From Algoriphagus ratkowskyi (lineage in GTDB: Bacteria; Bacteroidota; Bacteroidia; Cytophagales; Cyclobacteriaceae): a stretch of DNA of 44,382 bases. Of this stretch, positions 7,694-15,866 are shown in pieces. Made by a program: the position numbers and the translations under genes. The notes below the pieces were generated by a model. It made no database searches. It saw only the letters and a list, made by a program, of their open reading frames with translations, and was not told where the DNA came from. The stretch spans positions 1 through 44,382 of the forward strand of contig NZ_MSSV01000031.1 of NCBI RefSeq assembly GCF_002150505.1. The letters run 5' to 3'. Position 1 is the first letter of the stretch. Each line of letters begins with the position of its first letter.

Positions 7694-9857
7694 TATCAGC
7701 AAATTCCAAATCTATCGTTCTACGGTCAATGTCAGTGTTAACTACTCTGACCTTCACTTTGTCGCCCAAAGTGATCATTTTTTTTGTTTTCGAACCAACT
7801 AAGCGCATGTTTTTCTGGTCAAACTCGTAGAAGTCGTCATCCATATCCTGAACACGAATCATACCTTCGCATTTCGTCTCCGTGATCTCTACAAAAACTC
7901 CCCATTCAGTTATTCCAGCTACAATTCCATCGTAATCTTTGTCTTCAGCAAGAGACATAAATTCCACTTGCTTATATTTGATCGAGGCTCTCTCGGCATC
8001 TGCTGCACGTTTTTCCCGTTCTGATGAATGCACACTTTTCTGCTCCCAAGCTTCGGCATCTGGAGATTTGCCATTGTCTAGATAAAGCTCAAGTAATCGA
8101 TGAACCATCATGTCTGGATATCGACGGATAGGAGAAGTGAAGTGAGAATAATGAGCGAAGGCAAGTCCAAAGTGTCCTTTTGGCTCGGTAGTATATTTGG
8201 CTTTAGCCATACTTCGAATTGCAAGCTGCTCCAAGACATTTTGCTCAGGTTTACCCTGTATATCTTCCATCAGTTTGTTTAGCGCTATAGAGATAGCATT
8301 CGCATTTTCAATATCGAATTCGTGTCCAAATCGCTTTGCAAATCCGGAAAACGTGTCCAATCGCTCCATGTCTGGAGAGTCGTGTGTACGGTAAATAAAG
8401 GTGTCTTTTCCTTTATTTTTATTGAATATAAACTCAGCCACATATTTATTGGCGAGAAGCATGAACTCCTCAATAAGCTTATGGATATCTTTTCGTTCTT
8501 TTATTACCAAGCCAAGCGGCGTCCCTTTTTCGTCCAGTTTGAATTTAACTTCTACTGTTTCGAAATTAACCGCACCATGCTTGAATCTGCGTTGACGGAC
8601 TTTCTTAGCCATCACATTAAGTAAGGTCAGCACTTCAAAATAATCTCCAGACTGATTGTCAATATTTTCTTGTGCATCTTCGTAAGCATATCTTCGGTCA
8701 GAATGTATCACAGTTTTGCCAATCCAATGCTTTTTCACATTCGCTTCATCATCTACTTCGAATACGCAGGCAAAAGTTAATTTGTCCTCATTAGGACGAA
8801 GTGAGCAAAGCCCATTACTCAATCGCTCAGGAAGCATTGGGATCGTACGATCCACCAGATAAACAGAGGTCGCTCTGTTATAAGCTTCTTTCTCTAATGC
8901 TGTTTTAGGCTGTACATAGTGGGTTACATCAGCGATGTGGACACCGATTTCATGATTGCCGTTTTCTAATTTCTTATAGGAAATAGCATCATCAAAGTCC
9001 TTTGCATCCGCTGGGTCAATGGTGAATGTTAAGGTATCCCTAAAATCCTTTCGCTTCTTAATTTCTTTCTCCGTGATTTTCTCAGAAATAGCTTCTGCTT
9101 CCTTCTCAGGTTCCTCTGGATATTCGAATGGTAATCCGAACTCTGCCATGATGGAGTGAATCTCTACCTCATGCTCACCCGCTTTGCCGAGTACACGGAT
9201 GACTTCTCCTGTTGGATTCTTGTCACCATCTCTCCACTCAGTAAGTTTTACAATTACTTTTTCACCATGAACAGCGCCATTTAAGGCTCCTCTATGAACA
9301 AAGATGTCCTTGTGCATTTTCTTGAAATCTGGAACGATGAATGCAAAACGAGGGGATATTTCCACTCGGCCTACAAACTCGTCTCTACTTCGTTCTACCA
9401 CTTCTAGCACCTTGCCTTCTACACGTCCAGTTTTCCCTTTCAATGGATAAGTCATCACTCTGACTTTATCTCCGTCGAGAGCTTGCTTGAGGTCGGCTTC
9501 TTTGATCAATATATCTCCATCTACTTTCTCAGGATCGAGGGGTACGATGAAAGCAAAGCGTGGATTTACAAAGTCTACGATTCCCTCGATAAATTCAGGG
9601 TCTTGTGTAGATGAGTAATAATTTCGTGGATTTCTAGAAACTGAGCCTGCTTCTACGAGTTTGCTAAGTACTGGCTCTACGCCTCCTTTAGTGAGTGCGT
9701 CTCGAATTTCGAGCTTCTTAATAATTTGCTTGGAGTTGAATTCTTCTCCGAAATTAGCGTCTAAAAATTGAAGGATACGACGAGCCAAACTGGCTGCATC
9801 TGTTTGTTGTCCTCCTTGATTTTTACTTGTGTTTTTTTTGTTTGAGTTTCTTCCCAT
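7656..9857 (-). CDS. rnr: Ribonuclease R
   Basis: RNase R is a processive 3'-5' exoribonuclease that degrades structured RNA. At 733 aa it has full length. It has a low-complexity Asn/Lys/Gln start, a winged-helix-like region (about 25-80), two cold-shock type OB domains (about 90-225, each with an RFAFIVP strand), and the RNB domain from about 270. The metal-binding cluster is D281, D284, D287, D289 and D290 in DPADAKDFDDA. A C-terminal S1 domain (DYDGIVAGITEWGVFVEI) and a basic tail (KKKTRARVIR) follow. The gene is downstream of the exonuclease gene by 53 nt and overlaps the polyprenyl synthase gene, so it sits mid-operon. Confidence 0.96.
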   Translation of the reverse strand: MGRNSNKKNTSKNQGGQQTDAASLARRILQFLDANFGEEFNSKQIIKKLEIRDALTKGGVEPVLSKLVEAGSVSRNPRNYYSSTQDPEFIEGIVDFVNPRFAFIVPLDPEKVDGDILIKEADLKQALDGDKVRVMTYPLKGKTGRVEGKVLEVVERSRDEFVGRVEISPRFAFIVPDFKKMHKDIFVHRGALNGAVHGEKVIVKLTEWRDGDKNPTGEVIRVLGKAGEHEVEIHSIMAEFGLPFEYPEEPEKEAEAISEKITEKEIKKRKDFRDTLTFTIDPADAKDFDDAISYKKLENGNHEIGVHIADVTHYVQPKTALEKEAYNRATSVYLVDRTIPMLPERLSNGLCSLRPNEDKLTFACVFEVDDEANVKKHWIGKTVIHSDRRYAYEDAQENIDNQSGDYFEVLTLLNVMAKKVRQRRFKHGAVNFETVEVKFKLDEKGTPLGLVIKERKDIHKLIEEFMLLANKYVAEFIFNKNKGKDTFIYRTHDSPDMERLDTFSGFAKRFGHEFDIENANAISIALNKLMEDIQGKPEQNVLEQLAIRSMAKAKYTTEPKGHFGLAFAHYSHFTSPIRRYPDMMVHRLLELYLDNGKSPDAEAWEQKSVHSSEREKRAADAERASIKYKQVEFMSLAEDKDYDGIVAGITEWGVFVEITETKCEGMIRVQDMDDDFYEFDQKNMRLVGSKTKKMITLGDKVKVRVVNTDIDRRTIDLEFADNDKKKTRARVIR

Positions 9858-9910
9858 GATTTGGGTTGTTGATTATGGTTAAGGTAAAAAGATTTATGTC
9901 CCTGCGCCCA

Positions 9911-10660
9911 TTAATCTTTGTGTTCATTATTTGAATCTTCTAAATGGATGATTTCTATTTCTATATCGTCCATTTGCGGATTCATCGCCATATATACGCG
10001 AGCTGTGACTTCCACATCCCTTAGGCAATATTTTTTAATTTTTTCTATGTCTTTTTCCAGATGAAAAGTAGTGTTGACCTGACTTCCGTCAAGATCATCT
10101 TTCGAAGATGGAATCCCAAAAACTGAAGCTAAAAGCTCCAAGCGGGTGTAATGTTTATAGTCTCCAAACTTCCAAAGTTCCATCGTATCAAGATGGCGCA
10201 CTTCCCAAGGTTTTTTCCCTGAGATCTGTAATGGTTCTGGCAATGCTACTCCATTGATAAGCATTCTGCGGCAGAGATATGGGAAATCAAATTCTTTCCC
10301 GTTGTGCGCGCAAAGAACCCATTTTTTCTTCTCTAACAAAGCTTTAAACTCCAAAAGAAGTTCCTTTTCTTCATCATTTGCATAGCATTTAGATCTGAAG
10401 TCCAGTTTTTTATCTTTCTTTTTCCATTGGAAATAGCCTACACCGATACAAACTACCTGTCCAAACTCGGCATGAATTCCTGCTCGATCAAAATATAAGG
10501 AGCCCGGTTCGTGATTATTCTCTATAGTTTGAATGTTTCGCTCTTTCCTAAGCCATTCTTCTTGAATTCGCTCAGGCAATTCTTCAAATCTCTCAGTCAA
10601 TGAGGCAGTCTCTATATCTAGAAACAGGATATCATTCAGTTGATCAAAAAAATCTGCCAT
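9911..10660 (-). CDS. DEDDy-type 3'-5' exonuclease (RNase H-like fold)
   Basis: This is a 249-aa cytoplasmic nuclease of the ribonuclease H-like superfamily, similar to the stand-alone PolB-like exonucleases of Bacteroidota. Motif I is D15-I-E17 in FLDIETASL, motif II is the aspartate in HNGKEFDFPYL, and motif III is YCLRDVEV with tyrosine and aspartate, which makes it DEDDy. It probably trims DNA or RNA 3' ends; which one is not visible. It lies between an unknown gene (10-nt gap) and rnr (53-nt gap). The grouping with rnr fits nucleic-acid turnover but is not proof. Confidence 0.82.
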   Translation of the reverse strand: MADFFDQLNDILFLDIETASLTERFEELPERIQEEWLRKERNIQTIENNHEPGSLYFDRAGIHAEFGQVVCIGVGYFQWKKKDKKLDFRSKCYANDEEKELLLEFKALLEKKKWVLCAHNGKEFDFPYLCRRMLINGVALPEPLQISGKKPWEVRHLDTMELWKFGDYKHYTRLELLASVFGIPSSKDDLDGSQVNTTFHLEKDIEKIKKYCLRDVEVTARVYMAMNPQMDDIEIEIIHLEDSNNEHKD

Positions 10661-10669
10661 AAGCGATAG

Positions 10670-11071
10670 TTATGAGTGAAGAACTCCTTCTAGGCCAATT
10701 TCCGGAATTAACTTTATAAAACCGGAATCAAAACTGCCTGGAGTAAAGATAAACTTTTTATCAAAAATTTGATCCAAAATATAGTAGCTCACCCAAAACT
10801 CATTGCTCAAAACGAAAAATGAAGGATCTATCGATTCAACTTTAGCTACAGCTTGTTCACCTAAATTTTCTATCACGTGTCGCAAGACTGATGTTTTTTT
10901 GACTTCACCGTCTATTTCTCCATAGCCTTTGGAGGTGATCATTACATTCGTAAGCTCTATCAGATTCAAGTTGATAATATAAACCGCCCATTCTGTACCT
11001 GTCGCAGTTTCTTCTTTTGCAATCGCCAGTTTTACCCCTGTCACAGGGTGAAAATCAATGTCCTTTTTCAT
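10670..11071 (-). CDS. Conserved-looking protein of unknown function (133 aa)
   Basis: I do not recognise this protein. It has 133 aa, no signal peptide and no membrane span. The N-terminal half reads like beta strands (GVKLAIAKEE, EWAVYIINLNL, NVMITSKGYGEIDGEVKKTS), followed by a helical VLRHVIENLGEQA stretch and a C-terminal beta-rich part. The translation has normal codon use and a clean ATG. It is spaced 5 nt from lipB upstream and 10 nt from the exonuclease gene downstream, so it is a real co-transcribed gene. Context (lipoylation, nucleases) does not point to a single function. Confidence 0.75.
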   Translation of the reverse strand: MKKDIDFHPVTGVKLAIAKEETATGTEWAVYIINLNLIELTNVMITSKGYGEIDGEVKKTSVLRHVIENLGEQAVAKVESIDPSFFVLSNEFWVSYYILDQIFDKKFIFTPGSFDSGFIKLIPEIGLEGVLHS

Positions 11072-11076
11072 AATTC

Positions 11077-11793
11077 TTATAATTCCTCCATTTCAAATAA
11101 GTCTATCAAATGCCGTTTCACCTTTTCCTTAACAGCTAACATGTCTACAGGCTTGCCTAATTCTAAGTGAAGCGAAGTCACTGCTTTGTCGTTTATTCCG
11201 CAGGGGATGATGTGGCCAAAGTAACTGATGTCTGTATTGATGTTGAAGGCAAAACCGTGCATGGTAACCCAGCGGCTGGATTTTACCCCCATAGCACAGA
11301 TTTTCCTGGGATTCTTCTGTTCCAAGTGATCGATCCATACGCCTGTTAATCCATCTATTCTACCTGCCGCTATTCCATAATCAGCGAGTGTCAAGATAAT
11401 TGCTTCTTCTAGGAAGCGTAGGTACTTGTGGATATCTGTAAAAAAATTATCAAGATCCAAAATCGGGTAACCAACCAATTGGCCAGGGCCATGATAGGTG
11501 ATGTCTCCACCTCGGTTGATTTTGTAATATTGGGCCTGATGAGTTTTAAGTCCATTTTCATCTAAAAGCAGGTTCTCTTCTTTACCACTTTTCCCTAATG
11601 TGTAGACGTGAGGATGCTCTACAAATAAAATGTAATTTTTACTAGAAGCTTGATCTGCTGGCGCCAAAGTGCGATTGCTGATTTTGAGTGCAACAGTCTC
11701 TGCAAATAATTGCTCCTGATAATCCCAGGTCTGCTGATAATCAAGCTGTCCAAGATCTCGGAATTCTACTTTTTTATTAATAATTTCATTCAT
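11077..11793 (-). CDS. lipB: Octanoyl-[acyl carrier protein]:protein N-octanoyltransferase
   Basis: LipB moves octanoate from acyl carrier protein to the lipoyl domains of 2-oxoacid dehydrogenases and the glycine cleavage H protein; LipA then adds sulfur. The 238-aa protein has the RGGDITYHGPGQLVGYPI motif (94-111), catalytic lysine K171 in MGVKSSRWVTMHG and catalytic cysteine C198 in IPCGIND. It is the first gene of the minus-strand run and is divergent from yraN (84-bp gap). A minus-strand TAATTTTG box at 11863-11856 lies 63 bases before its start and is a good -7 promoter element. Confidence 0.95.
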   Translation of the reverse strand: MNEIINKKVEFRDLGQLDYQQTWDYQEQLFAETVALKISNRTLAPADQASSKNYILFVEHPHVYTLGKSGKEENLLLDENGLKTHQAQYYKINRGGDITYHGPGQLVGYPILDLDNFFTDIHKYLRFLEEAIILTLADYGIAAGRIDGLTGVWIDHLEQKNPRKICAMGVKSSRWVTMHGFAFNINTDISYFGHIIPCGINDKAVTSLHLELGKPVDMLAVKEKVKRHLIDLFEMEEL

Positions 11794-11855
11794 CGGATAG
11801 TCCCGAGGGATTTACTTTTCAGAGGAGTCAACTACAGGCTCATTCATTGATTTTT

Positions 11856-11863
11856 CAAAATTA
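11856..11863 (-). promoter_or_regulatory. -7 promoter element of the lipB operon
   Basis: On the minus strand this reads TAATTTTG, an exact TAnnTTTG match, 63 bases before the lipB start codon. No TTG was found at the expected -33 distance. Confidence 0.5.
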
Positions 11864-11877
11864 AACAAATATCCAAG

Positions 11878-12234
11878 ATGGCTGAGCACAATGATTCTGG
11901 AAAACTTGCCGAGCAACAAGCTGCTGACTGGCTGGTGAGTAAAGGCTACGAATTTATAGAGAAAAATTATAGGCACAGTCACGCGGAGATAGATCTGATC
12001 ATGAAGCATCGTGGATTGTTAATTTTTGTTGAAGTTAAGTTCAGATCGGGAACTGGCTTCGGATTTGCAGAAGAGTTTGTCGATTCGGTCAAACGTAAGC
12101 TGATTATCAAAGCCGCTGACCAGTTTATCTATCAACATGACTGGCATAAAGATATTCGCTTTGATATAATTGGAGTGTACAGGGATCGGACCGGAAAAGT
12201 CAATTTTAGGCATTTTGAAGATGCTTTCTATTAA
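11878..12234 (+). CDS. YraN family (UPF0102) predicted endonuclease
   Basis: This is a 118-aa protein of the UPF0102/YraN family, which has a restriction-endonuclease-like (PD-(D/E)xK) fold. It starts with the typical G-x-x-A-E-x-x-A-x-x-x-L arrangement (GKLAEQQAADWLVSKGYEF) and has the catalytic core E37-I-D39 followed by E52-V-K54 in FVEVKFR. The biological role is poorly known; a structure-specific nuclease role has been proposed for the family. It is divergent from lipB and is followed 30 nt later by the short leader-like frame at 12265. Confidence 0.9.
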   Translation: MAEHNDSGKLAEQQAADWLVSKGYEFIEKNYRHSHAEIDLIMKHRGLLIFVEVKFRSGTGFGFAEEFVDSVKRKLIIKAADQFIYQHDWHKDIRFDIIGVYRDRTGKVNFRHFEDAFY

Positions 12235-12264
12235 ACAATTATCACAGTTCTTATTTTAATAATG

Positions 12265-12351
12265 ATGAAATCGAGTATGATGAAGACTCTCTCAAAGAGT
12301 GATGTTATCAATCATGCTAGGTTACATATGACCATTGAAAATAAATTATAA
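12265..12351 (+). CDS. 28-codon leader-like ORF, copy A of a repeated 94-nt element
   Basis: ATG at 12265 (or 12262, also in frame) opens a 28-codon frame beginning MKSSM and ending HMTIENKL. Its TAA is followed by 4 nt and then the ATG of the SYLF protein gene. A second copy at 41136-41222 before pldA has the same length, the same 4-nt spacing and no gaps. Twelve of 28 residues are identical, and the changes in the last third are conservative (R/K, L/F, M/V, N/D). S4, A18 and I24 differ only at the third base. This argues for translation at some point, perhaps as a leader peptide coupled to the downstream gene. It could instead be a dispersed repeat that ends in an ATGAAA start. I know of no named family. 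Confidence 0.5.
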   Translation: MKSSMMKTLSKSDVINHARLHMTIENKL

Positions 12352-12355
12352 CTAT

Positions 12356-12883
12356 ATGAAAAAAGTAACAGTTACCTTCTTTTTTGTTTTGTTGGCAATG
12401 GCAAGTTTCGCCCAAAGTGAAAAGAAAGATCAGCAAATTATCGAAGATTCTGCAGACGCAAAAGCTGCTTTTCTGGAAGACGATCCAAGTATGCAAGAGT
12501 TGTTTGACTCTGCTTACGGTTATATTATTTTACCAAATGTTGGGAAAGGTGGATTTGGAATCGGAGGCGCTGCTGGCAATGGAGTAGCGTATCAAGGAGG
12601 AAATAATGTTGGATTTGCAAAAATGACTCAGGTCACTATCGGATTTCAAGCTGGTGGACAGGTATATTCTGAAGTTGTGTTTTTAGAAAATGAAGCGGCT
12701 TTCGAGCGTTTTCAAAATAGTAAAGTAGAAATGTCTGCACAAGTATCTGCTGTAGCTGCAGCTTCAGGAGCTTCGTTAAATGCTAAATATATTGATGGAG
12801 TTGCTGTATTTACACGAACCAAAGGCGGTCTGATGTACGAAGCCTCAGTAGGAGGTCAGCAGTTTAAATTCAGAGATAACTAA
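12356..12883 (+). CDS. Exported SYLF (Ysc84-like) lipid-binding domain protein
   Basis: The first residues MKKVTVTFFFVLLAMASFAQ are a clear Sec signal peptide, so the protein is exported, probably to the periplasm. The rest (about 155 aa) is one SYLF domain: a helical start, then GYIILPNVGKGGFGIGGAAG and a pattern of glycine-rich strands up to KGGLMYEASVGGQQF. SYLF domains bind phosphoinositides in eukaryotes; in bacteria the role is unclear. The ATG at 12356 is chosen over a TTG at 12335, which lies inside the leader-like ORF. The stop of that ORF ends 4 nt upstream, so its translation may be coupled. It converges with the next gene with a 3-nt gap. Confidence 0.85.
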   Translation: MKKVTVTFFFVLLAMASFAQSEKKDQQIIEDSADAKAAFLEDDPSMQELFDSAYGYIILPNVGKGGFGIGGAAGNGVAYQGGNNVGFAKMTQVTIGFQAGGQVYSEVVFLENEAAFERFQNSKVEMSAQVSAVAAASGASLNAKYIDGVAVFTRTKGGLMYEASVGGQQFKFRDN

Positions 12884-12886
12884 AGG

Positions 12887-13738
12887 TTAATTATCCTTTT
12901 TATAGACGAGATTTCCGTCCTTATCCCACTCTGCACGGATATAAGGGCGGAAATTTTTCGTGTAAGCAGCTTCCTGATACTGAATCTCTCGCTTTCTCAC
13001 GGCTTTGGTGTTGTTGTTATCCCAATATTCTGTCCACAGGCCAACTTTTTCACCGTATTGATATTCCCCCGTCACGGCGACTTGCTTGTCCTCATAGAAG
13101 TAAAAATAATTCCCTTCCTCTAGTCCATATTGTACTGGTATGATTTCTTGAATTGTCTTGGTGGTTTGGTTGAAGTACTTGGTTCTAGACTCTCTAGGCC
13201 AGCCTGCCTCAAAATGATTTTTGTCTTGCAGGATGTTATTTGAATCAAATAGCATCCAAGTTTTGTGTTTGGTTCCGTAGTAGAACATACCACTTTCGAC
13301 TATTTCCTCATTGATCACACGCTCATAAGGACCGTGTAAGAGGTAGCCTTTTCCAGTCACGTATTGCTTTGTATTAATGCTTTTCTCCTGAGCGTCAAAC
13401 CAATAGATGTCTCGAATATATGGGTCTGGATTACGTGTGGCTTCTGTATAATTGAAGTGCTCGAAGATTTGTTGACCACGAATCTCCTGGCGGGTATAGC
13501 CTTTTCTGGTTTTTATTCCGAACCATTCGTTTTTCCTAGCCTTCTTCTTTTTCTCCTTCTTTTCTTCTTTTTCTTTCGTATCATCAAAAAGCAACAAAGG
13601 CATAGTTGTGGGTAGCAATCGAGAATTCACCAAGCCTGTGGAATCAGGATCTGATTTGGATTTTGCATCTTCTTTTTGGGCAAAAGAAAATCTACTAAAA
13701 AGTAGGAGGAAAATAAAACTGATATAATATCTACTCAT
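12887..13738 (-). CDS. Exported YwqK/MORN-like repeat protein
   Basis: The 283-aa product begins with a signal peptide (MSRYYISFIFLLLFSRFSFAQ). A highly charged Lys/Glu stretch follows at residues 56-68 (EKEEKKEKKKKARK). The C-terminal half has MORN-like short repeats of the YwqK type, with G-x-x-x-x-x-Y/W patterns: GYLLHGPYE, ESGMFYYGTKHKTWMLFD, GLEEGNYFYFYEDK, VTGEYQYGEKVGLWTEYWD. Such proteins are common and unexplained in Bacteroidota. The coding strand is opposite to the SYLF gene and the two genes end nearly together. Function is unknown; the family name comes from repeat pattern only. Confidence 0.7.
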   Translation of the reverse strand: MSRYYISFIFLLLFSRFSFAQKEDAKSKSDPDSTGLVNSRLLPTTMPLLLFDDTKEKEEKKEKKKKARKNEWFGIKTRKGYTRQEIRGQQIFEHFNYTEATRNPDPYIRDIYWFDAQEKSINTKQYVTGKGYLLHGPYERVINEEIVESGMFYYGTKHKTWMLFDSNNILQDKNHFEAGWPRESRTKYFNQTTKTIQEIIPVQYGLEEGNYFYFYEDKQVAVTGEYQYGEKVGLWTEYWDNNNTKAVRKREIQYQEAAYTKNFRPYIRAEWDKDGNLVYKKDN

Positions 13739-13809
13739 CGATAAGAAAAACGCAATATACTTCGGTGTATTTTATCCAAAAATAACATTTCGAGATCAAA
13801 AGCCACCGA

Positions 13810-13843
13810 TTGTTTAGATTTTATAATCTTCTCTCTATTTTTG
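13810..13843 (+). promoter_or_regulatory. Promoter of the aminotransferase gene
   Basis: TATTTTTG at 13836-13843 matches TAnnTTTG and lies 28 bases before the start codon. A TTG at 13810-13812 lies 23 bases upstream, at the long end of the accepted spacing. Confidence 0.55.
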
Positions 13844-13871
13844 AGGAATTTGTAATAAAAACGCTCAAACA

Positions 13872-15074
13872 ATGAATTCTATTTTATCAGACCGGATAAT
13901 CAATATGGAGGAATCAGCCACTCTTGCCATGGCAAAAAAAGCAAGAGAGCTGAAATCACAAGGAGTTGACATCATCAGCCTTAGTTTAGGTGAGCCTGAC
14001 TTCAAGACTCCCAAGCATATTCAAGAGGCTGCAAAAGATGCAATCGACGAAGGAAAGTACTTTTCATATCCTCCTGTAGCGGGATATCAGGATTTGAGAG
14101 AAGCTATCGCAAAGAAGCTTCGCGAAGAGAATGAGATCGCTGAAGCTAAAGCTGAAAACATCGTTGTTTCTACTGGAGCCAAGCATTCTATCGCCAATGT
14201 ATTCATGTGCATGGTGAATGAAGGCGATGAGGTAATCATATTCTCTCCTTACTGGGTGAGTTATGCTGAAATCATAAAGTTAGCTGGTGGCGTCCCTGTA
14301 TTGATCGAAGGAACCTTGGAGAATAACTTCAAAGCAACTGCCGCTCAATTGGAAGCTGCAATCACTCCAAAGACTAAAGCCGTAATTTATTCCTCCCCAT
14401 GTAATCCTACAGGTTCAGTATTTAGCAAGCAAGAGCTAGAAGCTATCGCAGATGTGGTGAAAAAGCATGAGAATATCATGGTGATCGCAGATGAGATCTA
14501 TGAGAAAATAAACTTCGCAGGAAGAAACTACAGCATCGGATCATTTCCTGGAATGTTTGACAGAACGATCACAGTAAATGGTTTCTCTAAAGGATATGCA
14601 ATGACTGGCTGGAGAGTTGGATACATCTGCGCACCTTTATTTATTGCCAAAGCAGTGGAAAAGATGCAAGGTCAATTTACTTCAGGAGGAACCGGTATTG
14701 CGCAGAGAGCAGCATTGGCTGGTATCTCTGGAGATCAAACACCAACTACTGAAATGGCGAATGCTTACTTGAGAAGAAGAGGTCTGGTTTTGGATTTACT
14801 TCAAGACATTCCAGGTATCAAAACTCATGTGCCTGAGGGAGCATTCTATTTCTTCCCAGACGTGACTGCATTCTTCGGCAAGTCTGCCAAAGGTCATGAT
14901 GTAAAAGATGCTGATGATCTTTGCTTATATCTCTTAGCAGAAGCCTACGTGTCTTTAGTGACTGGGGCGGCTTTTGGAGCACCAGAGTGTATTAGGCTTT
15001 CTTATGCAGCCTCTGACGAGGATTTGGTAGAGGCACTTAGTAGAATGAAAAAAGCACTTGCTGAGCTAGCTTGA
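13872..15074 (+). CDS. Class I pyridoxal-phosphate aminotransferase (aspartate aminotransferase type)
   Basis: This 400-aa cytoplasmic enzyme belongs to fold-type I, subgroup I-gamma (AspC/AATase Ib-like). Visible motifs are SLGEPDF near residue 38, SPCNPTG with N178, IADEIY with D207 (pyridine nitrogen partner), NGFSKGYAMTGWRVGY with the PLP-binding K240 and R248, and the C-terminal IRLSYA substrate-carboxylate arginine. It most likely transfers amino groups between aspartate or glutamate and 2-oxoacids; some relatives act on aromatic acids or prephenate. It stands alone with its own promoter and terminator. Confidence 0.92.
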   Translation: MNSILSDRIINMEESATLAMAKKARELKSQGVDIISLSLGEPDFKTPKHIQEAAKDAIDEGKYFSYPPVAGYQDLREAIAKKLREENEIAEAKAENIVVSTGAKHSIANVFMCMVNEGDEVIIFSPYWVSYAEIIKLAGGVPVLIEGTLENNFKATAAQLEAAITPKTKAVIYSSPCNPTGSVFSKQELEAIADVVKKHENIMVIADEIYEKINFAGRNYSIGSFPGMFDRTITVNGFSKGYAMTGWRVGYICAPLFIAKAVEKMQGQFTSGGTGIAQRAALAGISGDQTPTTEMANAYLRRRGLVLDLLQDIPGIKTHVPEGAFYFFPDVTAFFGKSAKGHDVKDADDLCLYLLAEAYVSLVTGAAFGAPECIRLSYAASDEDLVEALSRMKKALAELA

Positions 15075-15086
15075 TATAGTATTTCT

Positions 15087-15116
15087 TAACCCCGGCAAAT
15101 GCTGGGGTTATTTTTT
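15087..15116 (+). terminator. Terminator after the aminotransferase gene
   Basis: TAACCCC (15087-15093) pairs with GGGGTTA (15104-15110). Three further inner pairs (GGC with GCT, including one G-U) and an AAAT loop complete the hairpin, and six T follow. Confidence 0.88.
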
Positions 15117-15141
15117 GCCTGAAAAGAAAGGCCTATTTTTG
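15115..15141 (+). promoter_or_regulatory. Promoter of the 15156 gene
   Basis: TATTTTTG at 15134-15141 matches TAnnTTTG 14 bases before the start codon. A TTG at 15115-15117 overlaps the T-run of the preceding terminator, with a 16-base spacer. The short distance implies a very short leader. Confidence 0.5.
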
Positions 15142-15155
15142 AGGAAAATTACCCT

Positions 15156-15866
15156 ATGGCTGAAGTAATCGTAATCACACCCGTCAAAAATTCTCTTGAC
15201 ACAACCTTGGATACTGCAAGAGCAATCGCTGATTCTTCAGTAGGAGTGAGGCATATAATTTTTAATGATTTCAGTACAGAGGAGACTAAAATAGGTTTAT
15301 CCCAAAATAAGTCAGCGATTGGATTTGAGTTAATCAATCTAGAAGATATTACGGATCATCCTTCTCCAAATTATAAGCTTGTACTTCAAATAGCTCAAAA
15401 AATAGCTAACGAAGCTAAACTGCCACTTTTGGTGATCGAGTCTGATGTGGTTGTGAAGCCGCAAACTATTGCTGAATTGCTGAGTTTTCAGAAGACAAAC
15501 CCTAAATCTGGTTTAGTAGGCTCTGTTACGATTGATGAAAAAGGAAAAGTGAATTTCCCTTATCTGAAATTTAAAGGTGTGAAAGAATCTGTGATTGACA
15601 CGAACAGAAGTTTGAGCTTTTGCTGTACACTTTTCTCGACTGACTTTTTGAAAAAATATGACTTCATGGGCTTAGACGAAGCTAAAGATTGGTACGATAC
15701 CTTTATCTCTAAGAAATCAATCGAGCTGGGATTCAAAAATCACGTGCTGATGAATGCACCTGTGTGGCATAGGCCACATGCTAGCCGTCCTTGGAAGCAA
15801 TTGAAATATAGTAATCCCCTGAAATACTACTTTCTGAAATTTTGGAAAGGTATGGATAAGATTTAA
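15156..15866 (+). CDS. Glycosyltransferase family 2-like protein (GT-A fold)
   Basis: The 236-aa product starts like a GT-A nucleotide-sugar-binding domain: VIVITPVKNSLDTTLDTARAI, then HIIFNDFSTE as the second strand with an aspartate. VIESDVVVKPQTI near residue 88 carries an SDV in the position of a DxD metal motif. It lacks a canonical DxD, so activity is uncertain. There is no signal peptide or membrane span. A C-terminal WHRPHASRPWKQLKY segment is basic and could face the membrane. It converges with the next glycosyltransferase gene, whose stop directly abuts it, so the two genes are not co-transcribed. Confidence 0.7.
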   Translation: MAEVIVITPVKNSLDTTLDTARAIADSSVGVRHIIFNDFSTEETKIGLSQNKSAIGFELINLEDITDHPSPNYKLVLQIAQKIANEAKLPLLVIESDVVVKPQTIAELLSFQKTNPKSGLVGSVTIDEKGKVNFPYLKFKGVKESVIDTNRSLSFCCTLFSTDFLKKYDFMGLDEAKDWYDTFISKKSIELGFKNHVLMNAPVWHRPHASRPWKQLKYSNPLKYYFLKFWKGMDKI

